From NCBI RefSeq assembly GCF_019890615.1, contig NZ_JAINVZ010000013.1, positions 1 through 64,000 on the forward strand: 64,000 bases of DNA; not shown here. Reading direction: 5' to 3'. Below: more notes on the stretch, generated by a model that was not told the origin of the DNA, ran no database searches, and worked only from the letters and a program-made list of their open reading frames with translations. Origin of the DNA: Streptantibioticus parmotrematis (GTDB lineage Bacteria; Actinomycetota; Actinomycetes; Streptomycetales; Streptomycetaceae). Within the stretch, counting starts at the first letter, position 1.

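Noticed and set aside
60998-63652. An 884-codon open frame on the minus strand
   Set aside because: Antisense shadow of the giant gene by the same codon-bias argument; no ribosome binding site or recognisable motif.

Overview
This is GC-rich actinomycete DNA, most likely from Streptomyces. The evidence is strong third-position GC bias (long open frames even on non-coding strands), GTG and ATG starts behind GGAGG-type ribosome binding sites, transposase fragments of types common in streptomycetes, an RsbW-type ATPase, and a WXG100/EccD (ESX, type VII secretion) gene set. No rRNA, tRNA or CRISPR array was seen. The IS fragments and sparse left end look like an accessory or chromosome-arm setting.

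Layout. 1-2200: two decayed insertion sequences side by side, an IS481-type (one frameshift) and an IS5-type (one frameshift, two nonsense codons), each with recognisable terminal inverted repeats. 2200-5400: an anti-sigma-type ATPase, a LamG membrane protein and a DUF3592-type membrane protein. 5600-12820: a same-strand block of two paralogous large soluble proteins (the second with a C-terminal ADP-ribosyltransferase-like domain), two WXG100 proteins and EccD. 12983-13669: a convergent LuxR/NarL-type regulator whose receiver has lost its phospho-acceptor. 13958-17478: a translationally coupled pair, a single-pass membrane protein and a beta-helix/AAA+ fusion resembling EccA. 17505-18871: a decayed IS256-type element. 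18917-22377: three ESX-type small or medium proteins, one carrying long beta-type repeats with a WXG100 domain at its C-terminus.

22487-64000: one uninterrupted reading frame of at least 13,838 codons that runs off the window end (at least about 1.4 MDa). Its layout is: a WXG-like head; a Pro/Gly/Ser linker; about 2,500 residues of Ala/Glu/Arg coiled coil; a Cys-less domain; six tandem SARP-like (winged helix plus BTAD) modules; a metallopeptidase-like domain with an altered zinc motif; a 1,700-residue beta-rich block; a disordered acidic linker; four related modules; a second 1,700-residue beta-rich block; and a fifth module. Five modules carry a His-Gly ... Cys pair separated by 47, 47, 47, 48 and 47 residues. 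That spacing and context suggest a clan-CD (caspase/CHAT/C80-like) cysteine peptidase fold used repeatedly in one chain.

Working model (inference): the block is a type VII secretion locus whose main cargo is the giant protein. The WXG100 protein directly upstream is its likely partner. EccD and the EccA-like ATPase supply part of the export machinery. EccB, EccC, EccE and MycP are not in this window and would have to lie outside it. Intragenic near-identical repeats (about 400, 536 and 251 bp) show that the cargo genes evolve by internal duplication and gene conversion.
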